Program-made: the position numbers and the translations under genes
The notes under the pieces: model-generated
What the model was told of the DNA's origin: nothing
Seen by the model: the letters and a program-made list of their open reading frames with translations, nothing else
Databases searched by the model: none
Assembly (NCBI RefSeq): GCF_000689415.1
Contig: NZ_HG322950.1
Location: 1,798,001-1,862,000, forward strand
Origin: Pseudomonas knackmussii B13
Lineage (GTDB): Bacteria; Pseudomonadota; Gammaproteobacteria; Pseudomonadales; Pseudomonadaceae
DNA: 64,000 nucleotides
Direction of reading: 5' to 3'
Shown here: positions 61,421 through 64,000 of the stretch, piece after piece
Layout of the letters: each line of letters opens with the position of its first letter
Position numbering within the stretch: position 1 is the first letter of the stretch

Positions 61421-61969
61421 ATTATTAAGCGTGAAATGAGACAGGATAAGCGGGCTCTCCCGAAACCGCCGATCAACGAGAACATCACCGCACGTGAAGT
61501 GCGCCTGATCGGTGCTGACGGTCAGCAGATCGGTGTAGTCACCCTCGACGAGGCACTGCGCCACGCCGAAGAGGCCAAGCTGGACCTGGTGGAAATCTCT
61601 GCTGATGCGGTGCCTCCTGTCTGCCGCATCATGGATTACGGCAAGCACCTGTTCGAGAAGAAGAAGCAGGCGGCGGCTGCGAAGAAGAACCAGCACCAGC
61701 AACAGATCAAAGAAATCAAATTCCGACCAGGGACGGAAGAAGGGGATTACCAGGTAAAACTACGCAACCTGGTACGTTTCCTGAGTGATGGGGACAAGGC
61801 CAAGGTATCCTTGCGATTCCGTGGCCGTGAGATGGCCCACCAGGAGCTGGGCATGGAGCTGTTGAAGCGGGTCGAAACCGATCTCGCTGAATTCGGCACC
61901 GTGGAACAGCATCCTAAGCTGGAAGGACGCCAGCTGATGATGGTCATCGCTCCCAAGAAGCGTAAATAA
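61421..61969 (+). CDS. infC: Translation initiation factor IF-3
   Basis: An approximately 182-residue factor that binds the 30S subunit and checks start codons. I place the start at the rare ATT at 61421: GGAG lies 5 bases before it, and the N-terminus IKREMRQDKRA matches Pseudomonas IF-3. Neighbouring ATT (61424) and ATC (61418) are alternatives, and the first ATG in frame is at 61436. An AUU-type start is the hallmark of infC and lets IF-3 repress its own synthesis. Motifs include VCRIMDYGKHLFEKKK and KFRPGTEEGDYQVK. Confidence 0.93.
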   Translation: MIKREMRQDKRALPKPPINENITAREVRLIGADGQQIGVVTLDEALRHAEEAKLDLVEISADAVPPVCRIMDYGKHLFEKKKQAAAAKKNQHQQQIKEIKFRPGTEEGDYQVKLRNLVRFLSDGDKAKVSLRFRGREMAHQELGMELLKRVETDLAEFGTVEQHPKLEGRQLMMVIAPKKRK

Positions 61970-62029
61970 CCTCCCGGGCACTGGCAGGCCTGATGGTTAT
62001 CAGTTGTTAACGAATGCGGAGTACCAAAC

Positions 62030-62224
62030 ATGCCAAAGATGAAAACCAAGAGTGGCGCTAAGAAGCGCTTCAAAGTGACTGCTGGTGGCATCAAGCACAA
62101 GCACGCTTTCAAGAGCCACATCCTGACCAAAATGACCACCAAGCGTAAGCGTCAACTGCGCGGCACCTCGCTGCTCGCGAAGTCTGATGTACGCCGTGTA
62201 GAACGCTCGCTGCGTCTGCGTTGA
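62030..62224 (+). CDS. rpmI: Ribosomal protein L35
   Basis: A 64-residue basic protein: MPKMKTKSGAKKRFKVTAGG and a tail rich in Lys and Arg. It is part of the 50S subunit. It lies between infC and rplT in the standard order. Confidence 0.97.
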   Translation: MPKMKTKSGAKKRFKVTAGGIKHKHAFKSHILTKMTTKRKRQLRGTSLLAKSDVRRVERSLRLR

Positions 62225-62242
62225 TTTTTGGAGGATATGTAA

Positions 62243-62599
62243 ATGGCTCGTGTTAAGCGTGGCGTGATCGCCCGTCGTCGTCACAAGAAGATTCTGAAAC
62301 TCGCCAAAGGCTACTACGGCGCGCGTTCGCGCGTGTTCCGCGTTGCCAAGCAGGCGGTGATCAAGGCCGGCCAATACGCCTACCGTGACCGTCGTCAGCG
62401 CAAGCGTCAGTTCCGCGCCCTGTGGATCGCCCGTATCAACGCCGGTGCTCGTATGAACGGTCTGTCCTACAGCCGTCTGATCGCTGGCCTGAAAAAGGCG
62501 GCCATCGAGATCGACCGTAAGGTCCTGGCCGATCTGGCTGTGAACGAAAAAGCGGCGTTTACCGCGATTGTCGAGAAAGCGAAGGCCAGCCTGGCTTAA
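62243..62599 (+). CDS. rplT: Ribosomal protein L20
   Basis: A 118-residue basic protein (MARVKRGVIARRRHKKILK), an early 50S assembly protein. In E. coli L20 represses rpmI-rplT by binding the leader mRNA; the gap 61970-62029 could hold the equivalent but I cannot confirm it. Confidence 0.97.
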   Translation: MARVKRGVIARRRHKKILKLAKGYYGARSRVFRVAKQAVIKAGQYAYRDRRQRKRQFRALWIARINAGARMNGLSYSRLIAGLKKAAIEIDRKVLADLAVNEKAAFTAIVEKAKASLA

Positions 62600-62610
62600 G
62601 CCCTACGACA

Positions 62611-62680
62611 GTTACCGGATCTCGGTCCGGAGGTAACGTCACCGATAGGGGAAGAGCCTTACCGCTCTTCCCCTATTTTT
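62611..62680 (+). terminator. Tandem hairpins and terminator before pheS (possible attenuator)
   Basis: GTTACCGGAtctcggTCCGGaGGTAAC (62611-62637) is followed by a strong terminator, aTAGGGGAAGAGCcttaccGCTCTTCCCCTAttttt (62645-62680), 18 bases before pheS. E. coli pheST is controlled by attenuation, but no Phe-rich leader peptide is visible here. Confidence 0.75.
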
Positions 62681-62697
62681 GTATCTGGAGTTGGTAC

Positions 62698-63714
62698 ATG
62701 GAAAACCTGGACGCGCTGGTCTCGCAGGCCCTGGACGCCGTGCGGAACACCGAAGACGTCAACGCCCTGGAGCAGATCCGGGTTCACTACCTCGGCAAGA
62801 AAGGCGAGCTGACTCAGGTGATGAAGACCCTGGGCGACCTGCCGGCCGAAGAGCGCCCCAAGGTCGGTGCGCTGATCAACGTTGCCAAGGAAAAGGTTCA
62901 GGACGCGCTGAACGCCCGCAAGACCGATCTTGAAGGCGCGGCGTTGGCAGCCAAACTGGCGGCTGAGCGTGTCGACGTGACCCTGCCGGGCCGCGGCCAG
63001 TCCTCCGGTGGCCTGCATCCGGTCACCCGTACCAAGGAGCGTATCGAGCAGTGCTTCACTCGTATCGGCTACGAAGTAGCCGAGGGGCCGGAAGTCGAAG
63101 ATGACTACCACAACTTCGAAGCGCTCAATATCCCCGGCCACCATCCGGCGCGGGCGATGCACGACACCTTCTATTTCAACGCGAACATGCTGCTGCGTAC
63201 CCACACCTCGCCGGTGCAGGTGCGTACCATGGAGAGCCAGCGCCCGCCGATCCGCATCGTCTGCCCCGGCCGTGTGTACCGCTGCGACTCCGACCTGACC
63301 CACTCCCCGATGTTCCACCAGATCGAAGGTCTGCTGATCGACGAAGACGTCAGCTTCGCGGATCTGAAAGGTACCATCGAGGAGTTCCTGCGCGCCTTCT
63401 TCGAGAAAGAGTTCTCGGTGCGCTTCCGTCCGTCCTTCTTCCCGTTCACCGAGCCTTCGGCTGAGGTCGATATCCAGTGCGTGCTGTGCAGCGGCAAAGG
63501 CTGCCGCGTGTGCAAGCAAACGGGCTGGCTGGAAGTGATGGGTTGCGGAATGGTGCATCCGAACGTGCTGCGCATGTCCGGCATCGATCCAGAAAAGTAC
63601 CAGGGCTTCGCCTTTGGCATGGGTATCGAGCGTCTGGCCATGCTGCGCTACGGCGTCAATGACTTGCGCCTGTTCTTCGACAACGACCTGCGCTTCCTCG
63701 GGCAATTCCGCTAG
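62698..63714 (+). CDS. pheS: Phenylalanyl-tRNA synthetase, alpha subunit
   Basis: A 338-residue catalytic subunit. An N-terminal coiled coil (about 1-85) is followed by class II motifs: HPVTRTKERIEQCFTRIGYE, the Phe-binding HQIEGLLIDEDVSF and motif 3 GFAFGMGIERLAMLRYG. Four Cys in CVLCSGKGCRVCKQTG may bind zinc, as in some PheS proteins. It forms an alpha2-beta2 enzyme with PheT. Confidence 0.98.
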   Translation: MENLDALVSQALDAVRNTEDVNALEQIRVHYLGKKGELTQVMKTLGDLPAEERPKVGALINVAKEKVQDALNARKTDLEGAALAAKLAAERVDVTLPGRGQSSGGLHPVTRTKERIEQCFTRIGYEVAEGPEVEDDYHNFEALNIPGHHPARAMHDTFYFNANMLLRTHTSPVQVRTMESQRPPIRIVCPGRVYRCDSDLTHSPMFHQIEGLLIDEDVSFADLKGTIEEFLRAFFEKEFSVRFRPSFFPFTEPSAEVDIQCVLCSGKGCRVCKQTGWLEVMGCGMVHPNVLRMSGIDPEKYQGFAFGMGIERLAMLRYGVNDLRLFFDNDLRFLGQFR

Positions 63715-63751
63715 GCCGCGCACGACGTCAACGAATTATTAGGAGAGCAGG

Positions 63752-64000
63752 ATGAAATTCAGTGAACAGTGGCTGCGGAGCTGGGTGAATCCGCAGGTTT
63801 CCCGTGACGAGCTGGTTGCTCGTCTGTCCATGGCAGGCCTTGAGGTCGATGCCGTGATTCCCGTAGCCGGCGTCTTCAGCGGCGTGGTTGTGGGTGAGGT
63901 GCTCAGCACCGAGCAGCACCCGGATGCAGACAAGCTGCGCGTGTGCCAGGTCAGTAATGGCAGCGAGACCTTCCAGGTCGTCTGCGGTGCGCCGAATGTG
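63752..64000 (+). CDS. pheT: Phenylalanyl-tRNA synthetase, beta subunit (5' part only)
   Basis: The first 83 codons are in the window (MKFSEQWLRSWVNPQVS... VVGEVLSTEQHPDADKLRVCQV), including the start of the tRNA-binding EMAP-like domain. AGGAGAG precedes the ATG. The gene runs off the right edge. Confidence 0.97.
   Translation, partial: MKFSEQWLRSWVNPQVSRDELVARLSMAGLEVDAVIPVAGVFSGVVVGEVLSTEQHPDADKLRVCQVSNGSETFQVVCGAPNV

Overview
The window is a GC-rich (roughly 65%) stretch of a Pseudomonas chromosome. Gene content and order recall P. aeruginosa blocks around nrdBA, nap, oprH-phoPQ, dctA, the glyoxylate carboligase operon and thrS-infC-rpmI-rplT-pheST. The dispersed palindromes (ccccgcgAACgcgggg and GTAGGAGCGAGCTTGCTCGCGAA types) and the modABC and urea-transporter content fit a relative such as the P. 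citronellolis/nitroreducens group better than P. aeruginosa itself. The species guess is inference from memory; no search was run.

Layout. 1-2800: a cut membrane-protein gene, then an accessory island. It holds a short BRO-N antirepressor-like gene preceded by what looks like a complete phage P1/P7-type immI unit (promoter, C4 antisense RNA, icd-like leader ORF, antirepressor), plus an AT-rich unknown gene. 2.8-8 kb: class Ia ribonucleotide reductase (nrdAB) with NrdR and DnaA boxes. 8-12 kb: an RstAB-like two-component pair and a BigR-type sulfur-responsive operon. 12-15.6 kb: modABC and a phosphopantetheinyl transferase. 15.6-18 kb: a possible + strand small RNA, a dienelactone hydrolase and a MltB-type transglycosylase. 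18.3-22.9 kb: napEFDABC. 23-25.7 kb: oprH-phoP-phoQ under four phased PhoP half-sites. 25.8-28.5 kb: an AraC regulator and dctA with a sigma-54 promoter and three upstream palindromes.

28.6-38.4 kb: a small Cys-rich protein, the class III adenylate cyclase CyaB, an HD-domain protein, a LuxR regulator divergent from an amino-acid permease and a DmpA-type aminopeptidase, SstT, a DapF-like protein lacking both catalytic cysteines, and a urea transporter. 38.8-47 kb: the glyoxylate-to-pyruvate operon gcl-hyi-glxR-ttuD-pyk with its divergent LysR regulator and a GlcG-like gene. 47-53.4 kb: a TetR regulator, moaA, a periplasmic binding protein, a PA2779/PA2778-type peptidase pair and a PauB-type oxidase. 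53.5-59.3 kb: tRNA-Val(GAC), small secreted proteins, a GAF-GGDEF-EAL protein, MvaU and a hydrolase. 59.5-64 kb: thrS-infC-rpmI-rplT-pheS-pheT, with pheT cut by the window edge.

Functional links: modABC (molybdate uptake), moaA (molybdenum cofactor synthesis) and nap (a molybdoenzyme) all serve periplasmic nitrate reduction. The five-gene gcl operon is a full glyoxylate salvage route to pyruvate. Most of the window is ordinary core genome. The least ordinary parts are the C4/BRO-N unit at 1.1-1.9 kb, the double Cys-to-Ser DapF homologue at 36.6-37.4 kb, the possible small RNA at 15.6-15.8 kb and the peptidase pair at 50.6-52 kb.
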